The notes under the pieces were generated by a model. The model had not been told where the DNA came from. It saw nothing but the letters and a program-made list of their open reading frames with translations, and did not search any database. A stretch of DNA of 64,000 nt from assembly GCA_019914995.1 (NCBI GenBank), contig CM034129.1, positions 6,399,725 through 6,463,724 of the forward strand, given 5' to 3'. A program made the translations under genes and the position numbers. This DNA comes from Acanthochlamys bracteata. Taxonomy: Eukaryota > Streptophyta > Magnoliopsida > Pandanales > Velloziaceae. Of the stretch, positions 25,901 to 32,959 are shown piece after piece (position 1 is the stretch's first letter; each line of letters starts with the position of its first letter).

Positions 25901-28683
25901 GAATATTGCAAGCAAGTATTATTTTACTTGGCATCTGACATTGTTTGGACTTACAATATTATCTTTCAAAAATTCTGTTTACCTTATCTGCTTGTCTATG
26001 GTAAAGTGGAGAGTATGCAATCCATGAAATTTTGTTGCTTTTGACAGGCTCCAGGGCTGTCGTTTTTGTTGCCCGATCAATATTCAAGATATCCAAGGTA
26101 AAGAAATCAATTAATACAAACACGCTCCTAACTCATCCTCCTAACATTGTGTGTTCTAAAAGATGTTGAAATTTGGGACTTCTTTCTCTCTACATCCAGG
26201 AACAGAAAATATGTTTCCTACATGCTATGCTTGATGTGATGTTGATCCTTGCATAGCCTCATTAGTTGCTGTTGCATTTTGATAGGATTGAAGATGCTTA
26301 AGTAAATAAAACAGGCTCAAGATCAAAGTAGCAATATGTTGTGCATATCATTCTTTAAATTCTTTTTGTGCTTTCTTGCATCTTCTATCATCACATACAA
26401 GACCTATATGCCAAGCCACGTTTGCCTAGGAACTGTTATATCCGTGGCTTCGTTCATTGGATTTACTTGTAACATGTTTTGAATCAAAAGGTTAACAGGC
26501 AGAGGAATTGTTGAGTTCGTTATCGAGAAATCTGATGGTACAACATTCTTTCCAAGTGGTGGTGGCGAGCCAAGCAACCTTGCTACCATGCAGGTTTAGT
26601 AATTGTATTCTCACAATAGGATCCAAAAATTTAAGCCAGTCTTATATTTTCATACAGAGGTCAATCTTCCTCCTAGGTTCTTGAAACATGGATGCATTGT
26701 TTCATAAACAAATCATGCAACTCTCAAGGTATATAGTCCTTTTAATATTTCAAAATGGAAGAGACAAGCAAGAAAAAAAGAGAAGTAGGCCATAGGCATG
26801 CACTATAATTCAACACATGTAAACATTCATATGTTTGATAAGGCTGTGGAGGTTGCAGGCATATAGTAGTTCATTGTTTTCTTTGTAGATGTCGTGATGA
26901 TTTAGCTGAACGACCTACCATTAGCAAGTCAGACTAACTTCACGGAAATGAAGTCCTTCTTAAAGGGGAACAAAGTTGAGAATGGCATCCATTTCCAAAG
27001 TCTACTTGGCAATTTATGTGTTTCTAGTTGCAATGTCACAGTTAAGATTTCTAACATGGGTCGCATTCTTATGTCGGCATGCCTTAATTTAGTACAGATA
27101 ACATAACAAGCAAATGGTGGAACTTGATTTCGTAATTTGATGTATAGGTCGTAATTGACGGATACTCAGCTCCCCTGACAGCTGGAAACTTTGCGAAATT
27201 GGTAAGGTAACTGAATCTAACCTGAGCTTGACAAAGTCTACCTTTGTCCTTGAATAAAATCTTCAAGGCTGTTTCATCTGTTTCAGATTTCTTCCACTAA
27301 TTAAAAAGTTCCCAAGTGGTAATTAAATTTTTCCTCAGGTGATAGATGGAGCATACGATGGGGTCAGGCTGAAAACTACCAATCAAGCAGTGCTGTCAGA
27401 TAACGAGAATGAAACAAGGGGTTCTGCTGTGCCACTAGAAATAATGCCTTCAGGACAGTTTGAACCGTTGTATAAAACCACTCTCAGTGTTCAGGTTTGT
27501 CTTTCAAGCTCATCGTGGGTTGTACTTGTTTAGTTAGAATTTTGGCTTATCTTATGAAAATTCATTGCGGTGATTTTTACTTGAAAGTTGCATTTTAACA
27601 TTTGTAGGATGGAGAGCTACCGGTGCTTCCGTTATCTGTTTATGGTGCAGTTGCTATGGCACACAGTGTGGATTCTGATGAGTACTCCTCACCATCACAG
27701 TTTTTCTTCTATCTCTACGACAAGAGAAGCGTGAGTAAAGCAGTTCATATACATGTAAATTCTATAGACTATACACATATAACTATCTGCTAAGGTAACG
27801 TTACCATTACCAATATCTCTAGTCATCTGGGAGAATGCTGATAGGATTATAGGCCCGATTGCACCTCAGACTCGTTAAAAAGAGTCTACCCTCAATAGAT
27901 TAAGTGTTTATCAAATCTTTGACTCGTTTGAGGAAGTTTGCACCTTTTCGTTTTTAACTAAGAACTCAAACCTTTATTCATTGATTATAAAAGTAAGAGT
28001 TACTTCTCTTAAAAATAGACTTAATAATTAAAAAAAATCTATTAGAACTGAAGTTGTCAAAATAGATCAGTTAATATCTAGGAAATCCTATCACAAAATA
28101 GACGTCTTAATAATTAAACCGACTAGGATTTTAGATTTCCACTCCCTATCTCTACTATAATGTATAATCTACCAAATATAGTACTTAACTAATTGAACTC
28201 TTTCTAACTTGACATAAACTACCATGCCATATTGATATGTAAAAAATGCTAATACATACAATCAAGATGTATTAGTGTTCACAGATTATATGGATTATTA
28301 ATTTATAAAAAGTTGGGAAGTACAAATGTCAACAAATATTTTAGCGGAACTTGAAGTACTTCCATATGTTGAAAGGATTCATGATCTAACAAATAACAAA
28401 GAGGAGCTCAATAACCTTCTATTATGCAGGCAGGCTTAGGAGGTCTATCTTTTGATGAAGGCCAATTTTCTGTTTTCGGGTACTTCTTAAAACTTGTACG
28501 CTTTACATATAACGATATGTTTTTTTTGAAGTGTGTAGTTGTATATATACCCTAAGTTGATTTTGCAGATACACAACTTCTGGCAGAGAGGTGCTTTCAC
28601 AGATTAAGACAGGAGATAACATCCGATCAGCAAAGCTTTTACAGGGTCAAGACCGTCTCATACTTCCTCCAGCAGAGGGTTGA
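4949..28683 (+). CDS. CYP37: CYP37, chloroplast (thylakoid lumen) cyclophilin-like peptidyl-prolyl isomerase
   Basis: Twelve exons with GT-AG borders give an uninterrupted 445-residue protein: 4949-5080, 16614-16874, 16974-17063, 17510-17605, 25753-25860, 26048-26097, 26491-26593, 27148-27201, 27339-27494, 27608-27730, 28430-28479 and 28569-28683. Residues 1-44 are Ser/Arg-rich like a stromal transit peptide. Residues 65-84 form a hydrophobic lumen-targeting segment, and Ala-Ile-Ala (98-100) is a likely cleavage site before VLYSPDTKVPRTGELALRRA. A helical domain follows, then a cyclophilin-like domain from about 270 (VVIDGYSAPLTAGNFAKL, LPVLPLSVYGAVAMAHS, FFFYLYDKR, GGLSFDEGQFSVFGY). The order and motifs match Arabidopsis CYP37 (At3g15520), relative of CYP38/TLP40, which acts in the thylakoid lumen. 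Isomerase activity is doubtful in this subgroup. Introns 1 and 4 are swollen by transposons. The exon 1 start rests on its transit-peptide look and its exact in-phase join across an 11.5-kb intron. Confidence 0.92.
5311..5617 (-). repeat. 3' LTR of decayed minus-strand copia element
   Basis: The plus-strand text begins TGTTAGAATATTTGG at 5,311 and ends TATAATA at 5,617. On the minus strand this is an LTR of about 307 bp starting TATTAT (probably mutated from TG) and ending TCTAACA. A polypurine tract (minus strand cttgaggggaag, 5,618-5,630) sits directly before it, as expected for a 3' LTR. Its first 95 bases on the minus strand match 16,146-16,241. Confidence 0.7.
5640..8880 (-). pseudogene. 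copia gag-pol pseudogene (minus strand)
   Basis: The minus strand encodes recognisable but broken copia domains. The protease motif has Asp-Ser-Arg-Cys in place of Asp-Ser/Thr-Gly-Ala. The integrase part keeps a WIYLIQHRSEIYNML-like stretch, and the reverse transcriptase keeps KWVFKIK-like and RYKAHLVGK-like stretches only across frame changes. The RNase H part keeps SSAEEEYRAIARS and DHPIEQNLKLVDEGE-like polyprotein linker text. Many stops and shifts show long decay. It lies in antisense to CYP37, whose splicing evidently bypasses it. Confidence 0.75.
9240..10758. other. intron sequence between nested elements, GC-richer patch, no gene
   Basis: 9,240-9,360 and 10,010-10,680 are very AT-rich. 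9,600-9,990 is notably GC-richer and gives chance frames on both strands; it looks like part of an unrecognised repeat or LTR (a TGTTAGGATGG run starts at 9,344). From about 10,675, opposing motifs atttggtcgtta and gcgaccaaag resemble the subterminal repeats of CACTA-type DNA transposons. They continue past the inserted copia element at 15,760-16,043. No left terminal repeat was found. Confidence 0.4.
10759..11253 (+). repeat. 5' LTR of plus-strand copia element
   Basis: It starts TGTTAGACATTATAAAACCAC and is closely matched by 15,258-15,740. Shared blocks include gttcattagaatgcaataaa and catgttggaatgctaaagg. It ends around gcgtttatc; the exact end and the primer site after it are too worn to place firmly. 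A TATA-like tatatatatgg lies about 240 bases in. Confidence 0.8.
11290..14900 (+). pseudogene. copia gag-pol pseudogene (plus strand)
   Basis: Gag (11,290-11,790) has a VLKNKTAKAVWEKLGNVY-like stretch. The zinc knuckle (11,808-11,850) is damaged: the first Cys and Gly-His remain, but other metal ligands are lost. The protease motif is Asn-Ser-Gly-Ala (about 11,995-12,015) in place of Asp-Ser-Gly-Ala, and is followed by a stop. Integrase (12,380-12,960) keeps the Cys-x2-Cys end of its HHCC finger and FRLDNGGEYKNGEF. Reverse transcriptase (13,708-14,145) is the longest open piece, with QLDVKTTFLHGEL, and has Cys-Ala-Asp-Asp where Tyr-Val-Asp-Asp is usual. RNase H follows (14,430-14,800) with ADYAGDLNRKK. 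Stops and frame shifts are frequent. Confidence 0.85.
15258..15740 (+). repeat. 3' LTR of plus-strand copia element
   Basis: It begins TGTTAGACATTATAAATCCAC straight after the purine-rich tract aagtggaagat and parallels 10,759-11,253 to its end at tgcatttatc. By eye the two LTRs differ at perhaps one base in ten, plus small gaps, so the insertion is not recent. Confidence 0.8.
16146..16241 (-). repeat. LTR fragment matching 5,521-5,617
   Basis: Both places share tatataa(a/g)atatgtgatc, gaaa-aaatca-tg-aatcca and gataatggca(c/t)gatat. At 5,617 the end is followed by a polypurine tract, whereas here the end (cataata, 16,241) is followed by unrelated DNA. That is what a 5' LTR outer border would show. 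It may be the far LTR of the minus-strand copia element, now separated by the nested insertions. Confidence 0.55.
17835..17975 (+). repeat. diverged direct repeat, copy 1 (possible LTR remnant)
   Basis: It matches 24,705-24,858 in the same orientation. Both contain ctcatgtg, then (a/c)agagagaatca(c/t)tcaac, then aaacag-ga-tat-ctct and acaaacttaat-tgaatncaaat. The match stops abruptly on both sides. As the copies bracket decayed copia sequence, they may be scraps of its LTRs. Confidence 0.45.
18660..19075 (-). pseudogene. decayed coding fragment, charged helical protein, family not recognised
   Basis: Read on the minus strand, two linked frames look like real old coding sequence. One (about 19,070-18,800) reads like a Leu/Glu/Lys-rich helix with LANKKLVKATKTDSATVERL. 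The next (about 18,815-18,670) has EWAVAETSQEYEKEVNKALD followed by Ala/Glu/Gln-rich text. Stops and shifts separate them. The composition suggests a coiled coil, perhaps from a transposon-encoded protein. I do not recognise the family. Confidence 0.3.
19590..19810 (+). pseudogene. short decayed coding-like fragment
   Basis: A plus-strand frame broken by one stop reads TRIAKEAYDFELAYRQ, then GKLADRSQLALAGEKNVLNH, then LAREAIRKC. The amphipathic Ala/Leu/Lys-rich composition is unlike the surrounding AT-rich shadows. No family recognised. It may belong to the same lost element as the minus-strand fragment nearby, but it is on the other strand. Confidence 0.2.
21150..21262 (+). repeat. 47-bp tandem repeat, about 2.4 units
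   Basis: Units start at 21,150, 21,197 and 21,244 (exactly 47 bp apart). Each begins gcttatat(a/g)aattga and continues aggtgtcctagtccaatg with few changes. The third unit is cut after about 18 bases. A partial related start (ggtgcttataacaaac) precedes the array. Confidence 0.75.
23640..24480 (-). pseudogene. antisense copia gag-protease remnant in CYP37 intron 4
   Basis: On the minus strand from 24,480 downward the sequence reads as a copia (UBN2-type) gag: WCYDLISHFNGSLPYPPEEL, then a SYGVKIN-like stretch, then a DILGIKLD-like stretch. Further down come GLGPEFHE-like and CEKAISFKELH text (about 24,060-23,970). A protease-like Leu-Leu-Asn-Ser-Gly-Ala-Asn-His (about 23,700-23,670) follows. 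Frames shift repeatedly. Integrase and reverse transcriptase are not visible further down. Confidence 0.65.
24705..24858 (+). repeat. diverged direct repeat, copy 2 (possible LTR remnant)
   Basis: Partner of 17,835-17,975. It lies about 230 bases outside the gag start of the antisense copia remnant, where a 5' LTR would be expected on the minus strand. No primer-binding site could be read between them, so the LTR interpretation is inference. Confidence 0.45.
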
Positions 28684-28996
28684 ATCACTGTGTTTCTGGT
28701 TTGATACTTTAATCCATTGAAACATTTTTGTGAAAAAGTTCATCGGTTTCAATTTGATATGATGCTTAAACATGCAAGGAAACTGAATCAGCTCCTATTT
28801 GAAATTTGAAAATAATGAATAAACATATGTTACAAACATATTGAAAACAGGCTGCTTGAACAGTTTTAGAATATACACACGTGTAAAAAATATTCAATGG
28901 TTTCTTCTTTTGTTTTTGGTGGGTAAAATATCCCAATGTTCCATTTCAAGTAAAAAATACTACAGTCGAGTTGGTCATAACCAACTATCATGAATG
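28684..28996 (+). promoter_or_regulatory. CYP37 3' untranslated region with candidate poly(A) signal
   Basis: Downstream of the TGA at 28,681-28,683 the sequence is AT-rich, with AATAAA at 28,818-28,823, about 135 bases after the stop. That is a plausible polyadenylation signal. The decayed lipase exon on the other strand starts some 170 bases further on. Confidence 0.45.
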
Positions 28997-29362
28997 CTAT
29001 GTTTCAAAAGGAATTTTTACTTCTTGTTCTTTGGTGTCAGAAGATGAAGAACTAGAACGGCAACACCTTGCATTGAGCCACTCGAAAATGTCGGCTCTTG
29101 CTCTGGCAATATTTTCTTCGGTTTCACCAAAACAACAGCGACGGCATCATGCCATCATAGGTCTTGATTAGTGTTTTATTCACTAGCCGCAGCCTCGTAC
29201 GAAGCCCGGCTAACATCAGTGACAAGATCTTAGCTGCCATGTATCACCAGTAAAGGAATTCTAACATCTTTAAGCTTGGCAGCAAGTTATCAGTAGCACG
29301 CAGTAGCTCAACAACGGTCCCAAGCCGGGGTTGCCGGAGTACCGCAACGGGTTTTCTGCTGT
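28997..29362 (-). pseudogene. broken last exon of a monoacylglycerol-lipase-like alpha/beta hydrolase
   Basis: On the minus strand the fragment reads NPLRYSGNP, then RLGTVVELLRATDNLLPSLK, then KDVRIPLLVIHGS, then DLVTDVSRASYEAAASE, then TYDGMMPSLLF, and in another frame GETEENIARARADIFEWLNA and a Ser-rich tail to a stop. This matches the C-terminal end of plant Hydrolase_4 lipases of the At1g11090 type. Lesions seen are a stop just after His-Gly-Ser, where these enzymes have Ala/Asn-Asp, a second stop after AAASE, several frame shifts, and Pro where the catalytic His of the Met-Met-His-Ser motif belongs. The rest of the gene is absent. Copia LTR sequence abuts its upstream edge. Confidence 0.8.
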
Positions 29363-29478
29363 GTGAAAAATTTAGAATTATTTCAAGCCAATTGGCTATA
29401 AAAAGAATGAGATTAAATTTTTATAAATATCATATCAGAATTATTGATAAAAAATATGGGACTAAATTTTTTTTAACA
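29360..29478 (-). repeat. truncated copia LTR with polypurine tract
   Basis: On the minus strand GTTAGAGGGTAGA (29,491-29,479) is followed by TGTTAAAAAAAATTTAGTCC. This is the usual plant copia join of polypurine tract and LTR start, with the familiar following text (tagtccca, tataaaaatttaatctcat, agccaattgg). It stops at the lipase fragment after about 118 bases. The LTR differs in sequence from the one at 29,757-29,937, so it belongs to a different family. Confidence 0.55.
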
Positions 29479-29756
29479 TCTACCCTCTAACGGAGTATTT
29501 TTTATAAATTGAACTGATGTGGCTACGTGTTCCTTAATGAATTCAATTAAACGAACTACTTGCTCTGAAATGGGCTATTTGCCCTATAATATAGTAGATA
29601 ATTGTACTTTGAATGAAACAAACTACTTGTCTTGAAATAAAGCGGGCTATTTTTGTCCTAAAATAAAACACACAATGAGGGTTTTGAATAAATATAGATA
29701 ATAAAGTTAGATTTAGCCTACATTTGAACCGATGCGTCCAATCTGCTCTGATAACA

Positions 29757-29937
29757 TGAAAACGAATTAAGAAAAAAAAATAATAAAATTGATGATAGTA
29801 GTTGATGATTGTTTTACATTCAATATATATATATAATTATAAAAGTTTAACGAACAAATTTAATCAATGTAGGACTAAACTAATACTAAATGGGCCAAGA
29901 TAAGAGGTGCGTATATATAAAACTATATAATCTAACA
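29757..29937 (-). repeat. short copia LTR flanked by both a polypurine tract and a primer site
   Basis: On the minus strand tttaagggggcg (29,950-29,938) precedes TGTTAGATTATATAG at 29,937, marking a 3' LTR start. The LTR runs about 181 bp and ends TTTTCA at 29,757. It is followed by TGTTATCAGAGCAG, one mismatch from the plant tRNA-Met primer core TGGTATCAGAGC, as after a 5' LTR. Having both neighbours suggests recombination between tandem copies. Confidence 0.55.
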
Positions 29938-30222
29938 CGCCCCCTTAAACTCATGAAGGATCAAGCAATATGATTTTGTCTAATAATATCTCAAATTTTG
30001 GTGTGGGTGTGCCCTTGTAAAGAAATCTACCAATTGATCAGTATAAGTCAAATATAGTAAGAAAATAATATATGATAGAAAATGCTCACGAACAAAATGA
30101 CAATCAATCTCAATATGTTTCGTCCGTTCATGAAAAAATAGATTGCTCGCAATTTGAATAGCATTTCGATTGATATAGTATAAAAGTGTAGATCCTGTAA
30201 ATGTAATGCCAATATCAGATAG
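29938..30222 (-). pseudogene. copia RNase H C-terminus, 3' part of an element split by the SIRE-type insertion
   Basis: The minus strand carries LLYYINRNAIQIASN, FFHERTKHIEIDCHFVREH and a Tyr-Thr-Asp-Gln-Leu-Val-Asp-Phe-Phe-Thr stretch (normally Asp-Ile/Phe-Thr-Lys), typical of the end of copia RNase H. It runs into the polypurine tract of the LTR at 29,937. Upstream it breaks exactly at the target duplication gatag (30,218-30,222), and the missing part resumes at 39,588. Confidence 0.8.
30218..30222. repeat. target-site duplication gatag, left copy
   Basis: These five bases directly precede the left LTR (TGTTAGG at 30,223) and are repeated exactly at 39,588-39,592 after the right LTR. A perfect 5-bp duplication is the copia integrase signature. 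Confidence 0.88.
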
Positions 30223-31672
30223 TGTTAGGTTTTCCTGTAAGATTAACTCAAGATGGGAGGGGTGAATTGAGTTAGTCAATAAAAATTTTCGTCAAGCTTA
30301 GTTATCCTACTGGTAGCAGTCTTACAACCGGCTGTGTCAATTCTGTAACCTGCAGACAGAGAGAGTTAGAGTATTTACTGACATATGTAAAAAAGATAGT
30401 ACTCAGGATATTTAACGTGGTTCGGCAAACCCTTTTGCCTACATCCACTGATAAGCTCTATCACCGAGTTAAAGCTTCACTAAATTTTTAATAAGCTACA
30501 AATACACCAAGAGCAAAGTGCTTCACCAAGCACACTTACTCTTACCGGGTTTCTTCACCAAGACAATCCCTAACAGCCTACTGGACACACTTGTCCATCT
30601 GGCTGATTTGTTAGCTCTCTTACAAGGTCTAAGAACTTTCACCAAGCTCCACGTGAGCTTCCTTTCTCGGTGCCCGCAGCACCACCTTCACAAAGTCAGT
30701 AATTGATTATAAGAAAATAAACAAAAATTGAGCACAGGATCTATCTCATGAGGGTTATGTGTTAATGAAGTATTTCGAATGAGATGATCAGAAAGGCTAC
30801 TGAGAGAGATTTCTTCAGTGTGATTAGCAGCAAGATTTGTTGTTTGTGGAGAGTAGTAGAGTTCTTGTGTGTCTCTGTTTTGCTTATGTTCTCTCTCTCT
30901 GTTTTTCTTGTATTCTCTCTGCCGTTTCTTTGTTGCTGTGACTCCCTTCTTATAGTGTTTCTTTTTTGTGCAGGAACCGTTGAAGAACGTTGCTGTTGGC
31001 ACTCTTTTTCATGGGTGGTTCTTCACATCAGAGAGAGCAGTTTTGCTCAACGGTTAATCAACCGCTTCCTCATTTGCTTTCGGCTGTTTTTGTGCAATGT
31101 CTCTATGGCATTAAATGCATTGTAAAGATTTGAATTTGCCGCCAGTATTTGTAAGCTTAATTTAGCTAAGTTGCTGTATGAGACAAGAGAGTTGAGTCGG
31201 TTTGTCCATATTTAATGCATCACTGGTTGACTGCTTGATTTGATTAGAGATCTTGACTTGTATGATGTATTTTTTTCTCTTGATTATAGAGCTTTCCCTT
31301 TCTGTGAAAAAGGAAGATGATTTTTGCTCGTTGTAGATCTTCTATTTGAATTGCTTCAGTGCGTTGTGAGTTCAGAGGATTTTTGAAGCAAGGAAAATTT
31401 TGTTGCCATTGAACCCAAAGCTCTGTTTCGAAACAGAGAAGTCTTCTTGTGCTTCAGTGGTTAAGCAGCTGACTGCAATGTGACTATGGCATCCTCTGTT
31501 CCGTATGCTGTTTAATTTGTAGTAGCATGACAGTTGGCTGTTCTTGTCTGTTGTGAATAAAATGATCTTTGTTTGTCTAATCCTGCAAAACTTGATTTTA
31601 GATTATTAGTCTAATATAAATCATAGTTCTTAATTCTTTGTTATCATCAAAATTGTCTTTATAGTTTCAACA
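30223..31672 (-). repeat. 3' LTR of SIRE-type copia element (1.45 kb)
   Basis: It starts TGTTAGGTTTTCCTGTAAG on the plus strand and ends TTTCAACA at 31,672. On the minus strand it starts TGTTGAAACTATAAAG after the purine-rich aaaaagtgtgagat (31,686-31,673). It is collinear with 38,129-39,587 throughout, differing at roughly one base in twenty by eye. Length and polarity fit the 3' LTR of an element read on the minus strand. Confidence 0.9.
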
Positions 31673-32139
31673 ATCTCACACTTTTTGATGATGACAAACA
31701 AATTAAGAATTATTGATTTATGTTTTTGCAAGCCATCATTTAGAATTGAAAATTTGCCATACCTCTGCATGACTCCTCCTCAACTAGTACATCTATTCTA
31801 TTTACCTGTACATGACTTATGGCTCCCCCTCAATTTGAGCCATTATTTTTGTATGCTATTATGCAATAGCAATAATTCTTCTTTTTCCCATTTTTCTTCC
31901 CCTTTTGTCATTTCAAAAAGTTGATACAAAATGTAGTATAGCTAAAAACTTAACATGATAGCACTGTCAGGTTAGGCAAAAGATAACCAAATAGTTATAA
32001 CAAAAGGTTCAACCATACATTCAAGCACAGCAGGTGACAAGTAGTAAGTAAACGAACAAACATCCAAACATAAAAAACAAACCAAAAGAGGCTAAAAGCA
32101 GTAGTGAGTAAACAAGCTAAGCCTAAGCTAAGTTTTTAA
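31673..32139 (-). other. untranslated tail between extra ORF and 3' LTR of the SIRE-type element
   Basis: About 470 bases with only short frames on either strand. Noncoding sequence between the last ORF and the polypurine tract is usual in this lineage. A plus-strand 79-codon frame here (31,685-31,924) has the look of chance. Confidence 0.5.
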
Positions 32140-32592
32140 CTAAATATTTTTGCGCCTAGAGGATGTTCTACAGCCAGGAGGTCGAGGGCGTTGATGCTTG
32201 GGTTTTGCTGTAGAGGACTGAGGAAGTATTACTACATCCTCGTCAACAAAGGCTTGGGAGCTGGAGACTGATTTGTGAGCCTTGCGTTTTAGGTTCTTGC
32301 GTTTAGGGGGAAGGCTAGGAACGTTTGAGTGAGCTGATGGAGGTTTTGAGATAGGAGGTTCAGTGGTGAGGGGTTCACAAGGTATTTGAGCTTCAGATTG
32401 AGTCTCAATTGGGGGTTCTTGGGATAGGGGTTCCTCCTGCAGCGGGGCTGCATAGATGGTAATGGATAGTGGCTCAGCTCCTTGGTCTGGTTCTCTAGTG
32501 GCTGCTTCACCTGTGCACTCTGTAGGTGACTCCATATGCAATGGTTGCTCAGTTGCAGTATCTGGAGTTGTAGAATGTTCATTCCTGTCCAT
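32140..32592 (-). CDS. extra ORF downstream of pol in the SIRE-type element (env-like position)
   Basis: A 150-codon open frame, the longest uninterrupted one in the internal region outside the protease-integrase block. It lies between RNase H and the 3' LTR on the same strand as pol. The frame stays open upstream of the Met to about 32,755, with SLSLSESQISNPTPNLQT. The N-terminal two thirds are Pro/Glu/Thr/Ser-rich. The C-terminal third is strongly basic (PPKRKNLKRKAHK and a final Cys-Arg-Thr-Ser-Ser-Arg-Arg-Lys-Asn-Ile), like a nuclear or nucleic-acid-binding tail. I see no signal peptide or membrane segment. Position matches the env-like ORF known in SIRE elements, but it is short and not recognisably envelope-like. 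It may be the N-terminal part of a once longer ORF. Confidence 0.55.
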   Translation of the reverse strand: MDRNEHSTTPDTATEQPLHMESPTECTGEAATREPDQGAEPLSITIYAAPLQEEPLSQEPPIETQSEAQIPCEPLTTEPPISKPPSAHSNVPSLPPKRKNLKRKAHKSVSSSQAFVDEDVVILPQSSTAKPKHQRPRPPGCRTSSRRKNI

Positions 32593-32959
32593 GTCTTGGT
32601 AATCTGTATCCTCCTGTGCATCTTCTTTGGCCTTGGCAGAGGTTTGGAGATTTGGAGTAGGGTTTGAGATCTAGGATTCGGAGAGGGAGAGGGAAATTTT
32701 TTTGATTTCAAAATGAGGACGATGAGTTGTGAGGAGCTGCCTAGGCGGGTTAGCTTATAATGCGTCTGATCTAGCATGAGTTAGTTTGTCATGTCATGTT
32801 CAATGCGTGACCGTGGCACCGCCTACTATTGTTTCAATAACTACAGCCAGCTATTGTGCGGCTAATTATATGCTGAATTCTATATATATGTACATAACAG
32901 AGAAGCAGAGCAGAGCATCATTATATTATGCATAAGCCTATCTCATGGCAAATTCTTGA

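Noticed and set aside
27339..27533. Separate 64-codon ORF starting at 27,339
   Set aside because: It is exon 9 of CYP37 plus intron; the apparent start is a GTG after the splice acceptor.
30518..30706. 62-codon plus frame, MLHQAHLLLPGFFTKTIPNS
   Set aside because: Also present at 38,423 in the second LTR. It is repeat sequence, not a gene.
30784..31125. 113-codon plus frame rich in Leu, Phe, Cys and Val, like a membrane protein
   Set aside because: It lies inside the SIRE-type LTR and is repeated in the other LTR at 38,689. It is a chance frame through CT-rich LTR sequence.
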